Source: Lactifluus volemus
Taxonomy: Eukaryota > Basidiomycota > Agaricomycetes > Russulales > Russulaceae
Assembly: GCA_022376515.1 (NCBI GenBank)
Contig: WTXI01000069.1
Coordinates: 1 to 64,000 of the forward strand
Length of the DNA stretch: 64,000 nucleotides
Direction of reading: 5' to 3'
A program made the translations under genes and the position numbers. The notes beneath the pieces were generated by a model, which made no database searches, had not been told where the DNA came from, and saw only the letters and a program-made list of their open reading frames with translations. Below are positions 20,898 to 33,898 of this stretch, one piece after another. The stretch's first letter is position 1. Each line of letters begins with the position of its first letter.

Positions 20898-23397
20898 TTA
20901 ACTGGTCCCATTGATGAATTTATTGAATGCTGGGCAAAGAGCAGACCAGGCATCTATATGACGAGAAATGAAATGTAATGGTAAGCCATAGAAAGCATAC
21001 GATGAATATCAATTTACCATTTGTGATGTCCTGAGTTGGCACATCAGGGACATCCTCGGCAAAGACAACGGCGAAGCCACTAGAATAGTTGCGCCTCGTT
21101 AGTCAGGCTCAGGCTAACAATAAGGGATGACTGACGCAGATAAGTGCCAATCGATGTGGCAATGGAAGAACCAAGGACCAGGATTGTCCGTGAAGAACCT
21201 GATTGTGACGTTATCGCCAGCATCGCCGATGGTCACAACATCCCGAATGACGGGGTTGACGAAGTTGTACGAGGGGTTGCCAGCGCTACGGACCACATGG
21301 AAATTGTGTCCATGCAGATGAACAGGGTGCTGTCAGGCAGCACCATTCAGGATGACCACACTTTTACATATCATCTGCGAAAACTCACAGGACCACCGAC
21401 AGCACCACCAGGAATAGTTAGCTCGACACTCTTGTTCGGCTCGAGACCATATATGCTGCCTGCGGGAACAAGCTGAGACGCAGTCTTAGCACCGCTCAGG
21501 ATCTGGAGTAGAACGGGGACAGTGGGAGGCCTGAAGGGTGTCCCATTGATATCAAACATGAACTCCGTAAAGTTCTGACTTATGTGTGAACAAGGATGAT
21601 GGGAGCTAGTGAAGAGCGGAGCTTACGAGTATAACATCCAAGTTGATGTTGATGTCTGCGCCACCAGGGGTTGGGTTGCCGGGCTAGGACACATGTTGGA
21701 GATCAGTGGAGAAATATAGCCGAAATTATTCTTACCACAGGTGTGGGGACAAGCGGCTAAAGATGATGAACGTCAACATTAAGAGCAGCTACACTTATTA
21801 GACTTATGGGAGGCTCACATGAAGGTCGGTCTCGACAAGGGGTTTCACGCTCACAGGAACATTCACCGCGGGGTCCGTCGTCGGAGGTGCCTCAGGAGCG
21901 TCATCATAGTGGAAGACTCCCACATTGATGCCGCCACTGAAACCGGTATTTCCCCCACCCGCAGTGATGGGTAAAGCACGCAGCCCTGTTGTCATTAAAG
22001 CCAACTACGAACGATCACAGATCATGAAACACTTACAGTAGTTGTTAATCGGTTGATCGGCTTTGACCTGCGGAACAGTGAGGCGCAATCCCCTGCACAA
22101 AGATGAATCATCTTACAACAACAGAGTAGCGTTGACCTGTTTTGACATTCATTATTGCAAACAAGATAGATTGTGATAACCCGGACATACCAGCGAAGAT
22201 CCGGATAGAATCAACCAACAGAGGCTGGACATTGGTACCCTCAACTTCGATCACAGTCATGGTATGGTTATCGATGGAGAATGTGAAGCTTGGATCGCAG
22301 GAGATGGATACCAAACGGAATCGGTAACTAACGATACGTGATACGTCAAAACCTAGCAACACAGACTCAGAATATTGATGATGCTGACCGCACGCCTTGT
22401 TTGACATTTATAAAAGCAAAGTCAGCTTGGGGACCGCCGAGGAAGCGGCCCTTGCCATTGATTAAAGTAGCGTTGAAAGCACTGGAAAGATCAACATCGA
22501 GGTTGGGTAGAAGCCGTTAAAACCTACGGGATAGCAGGAGCCTGAGTCGAAAGATAGTGATACCAATCTGCAAGAGTGATGACAGTTGCGGCTATAGGAA
22601 ACTTTCAGCCAAAGGAAAATTTCCCCGGAAGCCAATCCCACCATTGTCAACGTCATATAAGTGCTGTTGAGGATCATTTGGATCATCGATGATCAATGCT
22701 CCACGCAAACCATCGCAGTACTGGTTCTTGAAGTGACTATGATACCAGTATGTTCCCTGGAGGGGTGACGAAGTGAGCTGGCGATGGCCTTGCGATGAAA
22801 AGCACGACATAATACCGTTTGGCCTTTAGCCTGGAAGCTGTAAAGGAAGTTTTCGTTGGGTATAAGGGGACACTGGGTGACGAAAGCAGGACCATCGACA
22901 AAGTTGGTGTGGTGTTGGAAGAGGCCATGCCAATGCTAGAGAGAGAATGTGTCCTGATTTCTAAGTGTTTACAAAACAGAAATCTTACGATAGAAGTGCC
23001 CAAGTCCAAGGCCCCATTTGTCAAGCGATCTTCGACGTTGAGAGAGAACGTCGCATCCTATCGTACTGTGTCACAAAGGACACACAGTCGATCCGTCGAT
23101 CTCTGAATCTCACCTTCTGTGCCCGAATTATCGGGCCAGGAAAGATACCATTGACCAGGGTGGCACTGGCACGGGACGCACGAGGTTAGATGTTGTTTCT
23201 GAAAGGAACTACGAGACTCACAGGCGAGTGAACCCATCAGGAGATACAACCTTGTTGGCTATTACAAGGTTGGCTGAGGGGCCAACTTGGCGGGACGCCG
23301 AGAGGGAGTCGGTTGTGACGGTTGTGCCGGATGTCTGAGCGGAGACACTTCCAAAAACTGCAGCAACGAGAAAGACAAAAGAACGAAGCTGCAACAT
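20898..23397 (-). CDS. Laccase 3 (secreted multicopper oxidase)
   Basis: Complete laccase, ATG at 23397, signal peptide [20 protein letters not shown] (identical to laccase 2), TAA at 20898-20900 after KFINGTS. Copper sites are L1 [22 protein letters not shown] (about 22930), L2 [17 protein letters not shown] (about 22730), L3 [13 protein letters not shown] (about 21310) and L4 [12 protein letters not shown] (about 21150) with the axial Phe. Exons and introns follow laccase 2 nearly one to one. The intron inside L4 is the exception: it differs strongly from laccase 2 and 4. No frame break was found. A role in extracellular oxidation of phenols is expected from the family; the physiological substrate cannot be told. 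Confidence 0.92.
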
Positions 23398-23436
23398 ACG
23401 GAGCAAAGTTAAGGAAAGGAACGGCAAGGAGCCTGG

Positions 23437-23469
23437 AGTCGACACTCACCCAGGGTGAAGCATTTTATA
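23437..23469 (-). promoter_or_regulatory. Core promoter of laccase 3
   Basis: TATAAAAT (23462-23469, minus) followed by GCTTCACC and a GAGTGTCGAC block. This matches laccases 2 and 4 in order and spacing, with a few substitutions. Confidence 0.6.
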
Positions 23470-26400
23470 CGATGGATACAGGTAGCGCTCACCCCGCCGC
23501 ATTCTGACCGCTTAAAATTGGTCACCGAATTGAAACTCTCAGGGCGTGCTCCCACGACGCAATGGCATCTGGAAAGCGCCTATCTGACACCTCGATGTTA
23601 CGTGATGTGTAAACTATGGGTTGTACATATAGTACATACCCTAGGGACCCCATCATAGGCTGAGCATCGGTTGCCTCCATGACCATCAAACAGGTTGGCG
23701 TCCGATCTGAGCGCATCACCCCCGGGTGCTAGCTGGGCATCAGCTAGCATACAAATTGCGAAGGCGACAGAAACCGACGTACTTAGCAAGTGAGTGGAGG
23801 GCCCCGCAAGCGAGAATGAGAGCCTTGGCTGGACATAAATAGACATTTGTCCCCATTTAGAGTTATCACACTGACTGACTGTGCGATGTGTACAGTACAC
23901 AAGCAGTCAGTTTCTGCCTGGAGGCTCCGAAATGAATCGGATGCAATTTACTCATCTGTTCGAGGAGCTCTATCTTGGATGAACATCAGGAATACCTGTG
24001 GCGCGCCTCGAGCCCGCCTAAATGCCCGTGAAAGAACAAAAAGGTGGCAATGGAAGGAGAGTCAGTTCGGTTGTCGGTGAATTCATTTATTTTTTGCCTT
24101 TTTTGTTATCTGCGCGCTCCGCGTGATTAGTAAGGAGACCTCAGGTATTCTCCCTCTGATACAGTACATTTCCGTTGCGAGGATCACAAATACATCACGC
24201 CCATAGTTTTCCACCCCACCGCTCGCATTGATGTATGAGGTGAGGTTTTCAATGGATGAAAAGAAGTGTCACGCCTGCAACTGAGCCCCTAGTTGTGACA
24301 TATGTGTGACTGACTGAAAGGCCGAAAACACGAGTGTCACGGTGATCGGGTCACTCTACCTTGTTCTTTGACAGCGCTCGGATTAAACTCCATCACTACC
24401 GCCGACCTTGGAATAAGGCGTGCCAAGCACTTGTTACTGTAAGGGTAGCGCTGGTCACACCACTGGACATCATTAACGTTGTGATGCAGTCCACGCGTTC
24501 CACTTACGGGACACCCGTTTGAGTAGCCCATCTTGGGGCTATCCACCGCTCGTCAATACCAACCGCGGAAGCGAGTAAGTGAACAACGCTACGCCCACAT
24601 TCGCCATATCTCTTCACTCGGACCACTTTAATGGCAATCTTTCGGCATCGCGTCACTAGCAACGCAACCCTGCACGTTGCCATCACCTCCCCTGACAGAG
24701 CTCTGTTGGGGATCCGCGTGAAGTCGTGATAAATTGCGACTTCTGTCCAATTGACCTAACGTCATCTCCTTCCTATCATACAGTACTGACTCATCTTCCC
24801 TCCTCGCTGACCCTGTCGTCCTCCCCGGCAGTGAAGAACCTCACTCAGCCCACAGAAGATAAATCCAGTAGTGTTTGACACTCCTGGGTAGATACTAATT
24901 CGTACCCAGTCCCGATGCCGTCATGAGCAGTCGCTGGGCGCCCCGCAAATGCCACTCCACCCACCCGTCCTCATGCCACTAAATTTGGACGTGCTTCGAA
25001 ATTTAATCCCGCATGCTTCTAGACGTCGCGCTTCTCATATCATCTGCGTACACAGTTTATGCGTTTCTAGCACTTTCACCCCTTTGACCAGTTTGGGATG
25101 CTTGGCGCTGTGGTGTTGCTGCGCTCTCACATCCTATGTCCGAAGAACACGACGGATGTGACGAAATATGGCCTGTGCAGTTTGCACGGAAAGTTCGCGA
25201 ATATGTCGCACTCTGATGGTAACATGGGTACGGGTTCTCCGGCGATGACAAGCGTAAGCTGCCGTAAGACTCTTTCCCAAATTCTTCATTTATAATGCCA
25301 ACAGGTCATGCCCTGAACGTCAGATTAAGCGCGGAACTACGTGCTGAGTGCCGATGGCCTGTGGGCTTCGAATGCCGACGATTTCTGAAATGGTCGCGTT
25401 GTAGCTTTTATCAGTTTTGTGCGGAATCCTGCCTGGCGAGCGGCCCTCAAATCCGACGTTGAAATACCATGGCATGACCACCTTCGATTTATGGTAAATT
25501 TTCACTTCTCCGGTGTAACGGGTGCAGGTACGAATCGTGTCGGTGAACCTGATTTGAATGGTGACCCTTGTCCTTCTATTTCTGCGGACCTTTTGATCGA
25601 TCTTAGGCCCGTTCTGACATTTTGTGGGACGCTTGAAGCCTAAAAGGCCCGCCGCAGCTCATATATTGAATCCCGCCCGATCTAAATTGGGTGGCAACTT
25701 AATCAAAAGTTGCCGCACATCATCAAGCAATAATAAGTGGGTGTTAGCCAATGGTCAAGGACGCACGACCTCTGCATCAACTCACCGTGTGAGACTATCT
25801 GTAATAGTAATATTCACTTTACTGAAGCGATTGATATGGCACACTGTGACGTGTGAAACATTGGCAGTTTAGGAACGTAGTTTGAATTGGTATGTCTGTC
25901 GTCGTAAGCCTGAGAGCGTTCGAAATTTTGTGGAAGTACATGATAAGCACCTTACACTCACAAGGCTGATTATGGTATCGGTGAGATGCCAGTGTGACCA
26001 GTCGCTGGCATCAAATGACCTACGGTACAACGGGCACCCGAATTTTTCGCAGATGCCTGGGACTTGTACGGTAAAATAGTACATACATGAATCAGGGGGT
26101 GGCGCTGAGGGCAACTCCGAGTTATGTTGTACCTGAAGTCATGGCTCATAAGTCATTGTTCCATGATTTGTATGAAATAAGGTGTGAATTGCGAGCTGGG
26201 CAAAGGGCAACACTACGTTGGGCCTTGACTAAGCTTGACTGCTCGGATGATTTGTTCCGGGTCATCCGATCATCACTAGTAGCATCACTGGCCGGGCTTT
26301 GTTCCCAGAAACGCTCGCTCGCAGCCCGGCTCACTGTTGTCAGTAGATTTCGCAGAGGATTACCACTACGACATCCTCAGAAATAGAGCCGGTGGAAAGA

Positions 26401-28112
26401 GGCTGAAACCTCATGGAATGTTGTTCATTGAGGAGAATGAGGCCTGGGCTCGATCGCACAAGCGTCGCACCTCTTTAACACCCTCCCCCTCGTGCTACGA
26501 ACCTGTCATGAGCCGTCTCAGGCTTGTTCTCATGGTGTGACATCTTGCCAGCGATTTACCTAGTCCGGCGTACTATCTTGTCCCCTTGCCGTTATGATCC
26601 GCAGTTCACAATAAGGGCGGCTTCGCTCCCGCTGGCAGTCGTAGGTAGGTGCCATGCCTTCCACTGGGACACTTGCTGGCACAACTCAGATAGGTGAGTT
26701 TCTCTTCTCGCACCAGAGGTGGTCACCATTACCTACATTCTACATAAGGAGTAACAAGGACTGTCAAAAAAAATTTCTGAAACCAGCACGTCAAGTCAAG
26801 TTCTGATTTATATGGCCGAGTTTCACAAATTTCACACGCCGACCATCGTAATTGGGGCGTTGGACGAAATTTTGACAAGTGTTACTGTAAAAATGGTGGC
26901 TACTTTGCTTGCATCTTCATATAGTACTGTAAACCGGTACGTACAGTATATGGTGCAAATTAGAATTGCCGTTCTGAGAAATCTCCCACGTTTGATAATT
27001 GGTGCCACATGAAAAAATAAGACATATTCGATTCAAGGCACACAATCGGCACGATTAACGTGCCTGCCAACACACTGAACGTTGAGTTCCTAGCACTTCG
27101 TGGGAGGAAACACGGGCAGAAGTTATGGTGGCGGCGACATGCAGGAGAGAACTGTGTGAACGGGTGGGAACGTTGAGGGTGGAGCATGGGGACGCTTTAC
27201 GTAACTACCCGATGACATGACAGGATGACATGAACCCGTATACGGTTCCGATTCTTTGAGCTCCCTTGCTTTGACCGCCACGGGATAAACCAGATCCAGC
27301 CGGGACCGTCAGTGACTGAGTGCCACAGGTGTATCAACATAAACAGGCAGTTGAACAGTTCCGTTGCACTCAGCGAAGGTCGACTTTCTTTTTCGCTTGC
27401 GACAGATGACGACGCATATGCTTAATTCGAGAGTCCCGCACCGCAGACAACGGCTTGTGTAAAACACGATTTTGAGGACCAGGATCATCCAACTTGAATT
27501 TCCTCGCTGACTGCCAGCGGACACGGGGATCGGATTCGCTAACATTGCACAGATCTAGTTGCACGCTGTCCGATCGGTCCGTGTCATAGGGATCGCACCT
27601 AGAAACCAACTGAACTGAATCACGATCGGCGTTGTGTGGAACAGAATCCAAGATGCCACCATCCAGACTTCTGGAAGGGAAAACTGAGAGAAGAGGTCAA
27701 GTGCGGAACTTGAACGGTCATAGATGTAGTGATAGTCAGGTAGAGAGATGTCATCGAAACGAACCGAAAACAACTTGAAGTCGGTATTCCAGTCATTGTG
27801 ATCAATTTATAAATCACCAAGGGGACGCAGGGACCATTTACGATGAGCTTTTCTTCCGAAGAATAACCAGCCCCATTTGTGCTTCTGACTGGATGGCACA
27901 CCCTCCGGAGCTTGTTGGCTGCAAGAATAAATCAGAATTGTCCGGGTCACGTGACAGTGCTGCCCTAGCTACAATCATTTTCAGAAGAATAACGAGGGTG
28001 GGGGTGTAGTAAATAAGTACTAAAATGAGCGAAAAGAGGTAATGATCGGAAAATAGGTAATGATCGGTTTTTAGTCCAAGCAGCAAATCCGGCTAGCGTT
28101 GCAAAAGAGTGT
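23470..28112. other. Upstream flank of laccase 3 and gene-poor DNA
   Basis: Up to about 25022 this is the duplicated upstream flank. From 25023 to about 27300 there are only short frames with no recognisable domain. It may hold decayed repeats, but I could not identify any. The stretch 27370-27800 is treated separately. Confidence 0.35.
27370..27800 (-). other. Possible gene fragment, unrecognised
   Basis: Two overlapping minus-strand frames look more protein-like than chance. One reads DWNTDFKLFSVRFDDISLPDYHYIYD (27790 to 27710, shown here in part) and the other continues from about 27660 to a stop at 27370 with a basic tail (HMRRHLSQAKKKVDLR). A CCTTCCAG acceptor-like site lies between them, but no canonical donor joins the frames in phase. 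It could be a decayed gene or noise. Confidence 0.2.
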
Positions 28113-30577
28113 TTAACCGGTTTGCGTTCCATTGATAAATTTATTGTAGAGTGGGCAAAGATTCCTCCAAGCAGCTGGACAGGAGAGGGAGAAAAAATGC
28201 TTTTGATGAGAAAGAGAGGAGAGAGCGTAGACTAGACAACAACTTACCGGTAGTGATGTCCTGACTTGGCACGTCAGGGACATCCTCGGCAAAGACGACG
28301 GCGAAACCGCTACAAAATTTGTGCCTCATCAGTCAGAATCTGACTAGCCATACGCCTTTGGAATTACTGACGCATTCAAGTGCCAATCGATGTGGCAATG
28401 GAAGAACCAAGGACCAGGGTTGTCAGTGAAGAACCGGATTGTGACGTCATCTCCAGTATTGCCGATGCTCACAACATCCCGAATGACGGGGTTATCGAAG
28501 TTGTACGAGGCGTTACCGGCACTGCGGACTACATGAAAGTTGTGTCCATGCAAATGAACAGGGTGCTGTTTCACAGCAACAGTCAGGACGGCGAGACTTC
28601 AAATATTATCCGCGAATACTCACAGGACCACCGAGAGCACCGCCAGGGATGGTGAGCTCGACACTCTTGTTTGGATCGAGACCATATATACTGCCTGCGG
28701 GAACAAGATCCGACGCTTTCTGAGCACCGCTCAGAATCTGGAGCAGAACAGGGACAGTGGGAGGTTCGAAAGAAACATTATTGACTTGGAAAAGTCCAAC
28801 AGTCAGGTTCTGGTATATCTGAGTACTGGCGCATAGGAATAAATAGAGGACGGAGCTCACGAGCACAACTTGCAAGTTGATGTTGATGTCGGCGCCACCA
28901 GGAGTGGGTTTTCCGGGCTAAGTCACGTAATGTCAGAACTCGGTCGAGAAGAGTCGTTGAAATAATTCCTACCACAGGGGAGGGAATGAGTGGCTGAGGT
29001 GAAGACCATTAGCATTCAGAACGATTACACATATAGTAGGCTTACATGAAGGTCGGTCTCGACAAGGGGATTCACGCTCACTGGGACATTGACCGCAGGG
29101 TCCGTCGTCGGTGGTTTCTCAGGGGCGCCAATATAGTGGAAGACTCCCACATTGATACTGTCATTGAAACCGGAATTGCCCCCACCCGCAGTGACGGGAT
29201 TAGCACGCAGCCCTGTTCCCATTAAATCCAACTACGAAACGCTCACACATCATGAAACACTTACAATAATTGTCAATTGGTTGATCGGCACAGATCTGCA
29301 AACAAGTGAGGCACATTCCCAACACGAAGACGAATCATCTTACAACAACAGAGTAGCGTTGACCTGTTTTGACGTTAATTATTACAAAAAACAAAGTTGC
29401 TTAATCCGCACATACCAACAAAGATCTGGAGAGAATCAACCAACAGAGGCTCGACATTGGTACCCTCAACTTCAATCACAGTCATGTTATGGCTGTCGAT
29501 GGAGAAGACAAAGCTCGGGTCGCAGGAGATAGACACCAGGCGGAATCGGTAACTAGTAGCGTTACGCGAAACGTCAAAACCTATACAAGATAGGCCCAGA
29601 ATATTCGTGATACTGACCGCAGGCCTTGTTTGACATTCACAAAAGCAAAGTCAACTGCAGGACCGCCGAGGTAGCGACCTTGGCCGTTGATTAAAGTCGA
29701 ATTGAAAGAGCTGAAAAGACCATCAGCATTAAGGTTGAGTAGAAACCGTCCAAACCTACGGGACCGCAGGAGCCTCCGTCGAAAGATAGTGGTACCAATC
29801 TGCAAGGGTGATGACGGTATCGTCTACAAGAAAATCTCAGCCAGAGGAACATCCTCCATGGCGGCTTATCCTACCGTTGTCAACGTCATATAAGTTCTTT
29901 TGGGGATCATCTGGATCATCGATGATCAAGGCTCCACGCAAGCCATCACAGTATTGGTTCCTGAAGTGGCTGTGATACCAGTATGTTCCCTGGAGGCGAC
30001 CCAAAGTGAGCTAGTCATGATTTTGCGTTGTGAGCGGGATGAAATACCGATTGGTCCAGAGCCTGAAAGCCGTAAAGGAAGCTTTCGTCGGGTATAAGGG
30101 GACACTGGGTGACAAAGGAAGGACCGTCGACGTAGTTGGTGTGACGTTGGAAGAGGCCATGCCAATGCTAGAGAGAAAATTTGTTATGATTCCTGGACGA
30201 AAACAGAGATCTTACGATTGAAGTTGCCAAGTCCAAAGAATCGTTCTTCAGTTGATCGTGGACGTTGATCGAGAAAAAGCCATTCTGGAGAGTACTGTAT
30301 AGCGCATGGGGCTATCTCCCAATCCATGGATCTCACCTTGGTTCCCCGAATCACCGGTGCAGGAAAAACGCCATTGGCGAGAGTGGTACTAGTATAGGAC
30401 GCGTCGAGTTAGATGTTGTTTCCCCCGGGAGCTACGAGAGACCCACATGCGAGAGTACCCGTCAGGAGCTAAGACTTCGTTGACTATTTTAAGGTCAGTC
30501 ACAGGGCCGAGACCTGAGCCTGAGACACACCCAGAGAGGGTAGCAAGGAGGAAAACCAAGGAGGAAAGATGCAACAT
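28113..30577 (-). CDS. Laccase 4 (secreted multicopper oxidase)
   Basis: Complete laccase on the minus strand. The ATG at 30577 starts the signal peptide [20 protein letters not shown], and the stop TAA is at 28113-28115 after KFINGTQTG, slightly longer than laccases 2 and 3. L2 reads [21 protein letters not shown] (about 29970), L3 [13 protein letters not shown] (about 28550) and L4 [12 protein letters not shown] (about 28390), again with Phe at the axial position. Introns sit at the same places as in laccases 2 and 3. The L4 intron and its surroundings are almost identical to laccase 2, although the rest of the gene is clearly more diverged. No internal stop in the spliced frame. Confidence 0.92.
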
Positions 30578-30620
30578 GAGAAATAAAGCGATGGCCAGGA
30601 GGAAAACAAGGGCCTGGGGA

Positions 30621-30651
30621 TTGACACTCCTTGAAGGTGAGGCATTTTATA
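30621..30651 (-). promoter_or_regulatory. Core promoter of laccase 4
   Basis: TATAAAAT (30644-30651, minus) followed by GCCTCACC and then GAGTGTCAAT. The block is conserved although laccase 4 lies outside the segmental duplication. Confidence 0.6.
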
Positions 30652-33600
30652 GCATGTAGGGCCGAGCTGAGAAAACCTCGTCATCCAACTAACTGATTGG
30701 CCGGTCGCGTCCCAAACACACTGGAAATAATCCGTATACAATCGGTTATGGGTATAGGACGGACAGAAGCCTGAGCTTGCTTCTCCCGTGTGTATTTGAC
30801 GACTTATTCAACGAAAAATGACCTTCTGATCCAAATGTCCAGGTGGTGTTGCGTTATCCTGCCATTCATCTGAGAATCGAGCCGACTGGAAGATTAATGG
30901 CGGCGCTGTGCGCAGTAAGTATACGCTAGTCTGACACAAAACGCTCACATGGGTCTAAGGGTCTGCAACGCTTCTTTGGCACCGCGTAACCAACCAGATT
31001 CATCATCAGAGGCACCGCTCACACACTCTAAACGACGGCCGGTTAACAAACCTTCGCGGGAGATCGAGAGCCGCAGCCAAGGTGTTCCGGAGGTTGAGGC
31101 TCCGATGAGAAGAGAATGTTGCCTGTGATAAGCGAGCGATTCTACAGTAGTACGTCCAGGTTTGATGTTGTTTTGAGACATTAAGAAGTTGGGATCCCCG
31201 TGGGCTGCGGCTCGGCATCGCGAATATTGCTCAAGCCGGGAATTTGCGTGACGTCGGACGGCAAAACTTGCTAAGCGTGGATCAACTTGCCTGAGTAAAC
31301 CCCATTCGACGCCTTTTTTTTTCTTTCCAATTTGAAGAACAACTGATACATTACAGCCATTCTCACACAAATTAGCCGAGTTCCATGCTAGAATTTGGTG
31401 GCCGCGGGAAATCTTAACAGCTGCCGCATCAAAACTGCCAAGGTCAGGTCGGCATGTGACCGCATGTCCAAGTCAGTCACAGCATTTACCGAGTTGAAGC
31501 TTCATCTGGCTGACACACTGCTGTAATCCCAAGCCGCACACAGAAACCAGGGTGCCTTCTCCATTCATGGAGAGGTCCATTAAAACTGAGCATGGCAGTT
31601 GGCATGTCAGGGACGCCCTTCATGACTCGATGCAACTTGAAGCTTCACTGACTTCTGGAGTTATGTGAGGCACCAATGAAGCAGATCAGTGGTAAAAGCC
31701 TATATCTCGCTTCTTTTGAATGCTAGTTGCTAACCAGTGGGAACGGGCGAACCAAGACGTTCGTTCTCTGCCATGAGAACCATTACGGTATTATGCCAGT
31801 GAGCCCCTGCGGGAAAATATATAGGGAAATCCCTCACGTGTTCATTCGAAGCCTCGTCTTGGTAAGCGCTACGGGGATCATCGCCGCGATCATGCAATTA
31901 TTTTGTAGGTCAATCTGTACAAGGAATCACGGTAAAAGATGCCCCCAGCCGAGACGGGAGGGCCCAAGCATCCCGAGTCTCATGAAAAATGCCCTGGACG
32001 GCCTTCCTAAGAGTTTGTCAAGGAAATCCTGAGTCTCCACTGTGTCCACTTGCCACTAAGCAGCCACTTGGCATCCCACCTGCGACGTCATGCAGCGCAG
32101 GGAATGGATTGGGTGGCTCCGAGGAAGTATGAGATCCTGGACGCCAAGCTCGCATTCTGTATAGTGTTACGTGTGTCCTATCTTGGTTCGTTAAATGCAC
32201 TGAAGCCCAAAGATATGCCCAATGTCGAGCTGTTGAAATATCCGCTGCTAATGGTAGTCTTGAATCAGTATTGTATGGACAAACAGCCGATGTCGCATGT
32301 GTGGAAAGGGCTTGAGAGTCTTTGGGTGTAGGATAGTAAGGAGAGAGGGCCCTTGAGAGGGTCAGATGGCACAACGGGGAATGTATGGCAGAACGCTGTT
32401 GCAGTGCGGGTGTCGCACAATGTACGTCGGCTGCTAGCGACCGTAATGATATATTTGAAACCGTTTCAAAACGAACGTTATAGATGGCGGTTGGGGAGGA
32501 AGGGCGGCCTTACAAATAGTGACCACAGTAGTATTTGCTAAAATCTGCGGACATCGTGCGACAGGGTCGATGTGACATCATTTCTTTTGGCATGAAACGA
32601 CGGGTTGAGTTGGCAATTTCCGCATTCATCGTGAGAGAACTAGCCGACAACGTGCCTGTCTGGGCGCAGGAATCAGGGCGTCTTGAGACAGAAAGACAAA
32701 CTGCATACTGTAACTGATCTGTGATGCTGTTAGGGATCACATTGGTCACGGTGCCGCCTGTGAGGCACTTTCCACGTTCAACTTGCAGTATCCTCTCAGA
32801 TCACTGAGTAGCGAACCGTGACTGCGCCGTAACGGCACGACATGCATGACCTCAAGTAAAACACCAACCTCAGATCACCCAACATCATCAAGAAAACACG
32901 TAAATTTTTTTTAATTACTTAATTGACCTTTTTAAAAAACATTTCTACAATAAAAATACATAAATTTGTGGCCTTCTAACCAATACTGTAGTTCGTGAAT
33001 ATAAATGGGGGTAGTAGTTAAATGCCTTTTCACTTTTCAACTTCTTGACTTCATAGTGGCTTAAAAAAGTATTTCCTGATGACTCATTGTGTGATCGGCC
33101 GGTGAAACCCAGCCGAGCCGACGCGTTTTGTGCGCAGACACGGAAGCAGGTATATCGGGAAGATGAAAGTGATGACACTGACAACGAGTGCGGGTGTAAG
33201 GGCTTGCACACGTCCGTCCACCTCACCGATGGCGGGGATGTCCGTATTTTCGATCTATCATACTATACAGTAGTCTAAATGAAGAAATTGTGTCGAGAAA
33301 ATTAGGCTCGACTTCCAAAAACGGCGACGGTAGCCCTTACCTTGGTACTTCGGGAAGAGTCGTAGATAATAGATATCTTGTGATAGTCTGAAGATGAACA
33401 TTCCGACTCTGAATGTTGTTGCTTTACATTGGTGCCTTGGCCCATCGCAGGACACTGTCAGTAAATCCATCTTATTAGGAGACGGAACCTTGTTAGCGAT
33501 TACGTCGGAAGACCAGCAAGAGTGATCCGACAGGATAACCACGATAGGGAGCCGCGAGCCGAGGATCACGTAATCGATGTGTATCGAGGGGATGGGAGTT

Positions 33601-33826
33601 GTCGTTGAGAAAGCGGATATCTCAAAGTTTTGAATAAAAATTTTGTTAGGTGGATTAGAAGAGATAAAAGATAGAGTATCTAGGGAGAAGGGGAGATCAA
33701 ATATCTATTGGGGAGGAGTAGAGAGGGATTAGGAGTTGCGGCACGTGTCGAGTTGATGTCCATATGCGTACGTCCTGTCCAATTTCTTGCTTGCCCAACT
33801 CTCGATAACCATCTCTCTAAAGCCCT
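30652..33826. other. Gene-poor stretch, no gene recognised
   Basis: Contains several modest open frames (30945-31370 minus, 31727-32032 plus, 32050-32331 plus) without known motifs or convincing ATG and splice context. The 31 kb minus frame (WLRLSISREGLLTGRR) reads somewhat like protein and may be a remnant. The part 32880-33020 is AT-rich. The right end is the TPS2 promoter, with AGGGG stress-element-like motifs around 33688; regulation by stress is an inference. Confidence 0.3.
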
Positions 33827-33833
33827 ATATAAT
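33827..33833 (+). promoter_or_regulatory. TATA box of the trehalose-phosphatase gene
   Basis: TATATAA about 66-72 nt upstream of the ATG at 33899, in an otherwise pyrimidine-rich leader. Confidence 0.5.
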
Positions 33834-33898
33834 CTTTTACAACCAATTCAGTCATCTTTACCCCCACTTTCCTTATAGCCCCAATCACCACACTTATA

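Larger units (their letters stand above)
20519..25022. repeat. Segmental duplication, copy B (laccase 3 plus flanks)
   Basis: Counterpart of 3358-7975: same gene order, same orientation, shared promoter and about 1.6 kb of shared upstream DNA. To its left, 20024-20518 is gene-free apart from the possible missing F-box first exon and the dispersed element at 20261-20335. Confidence 0.75.
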
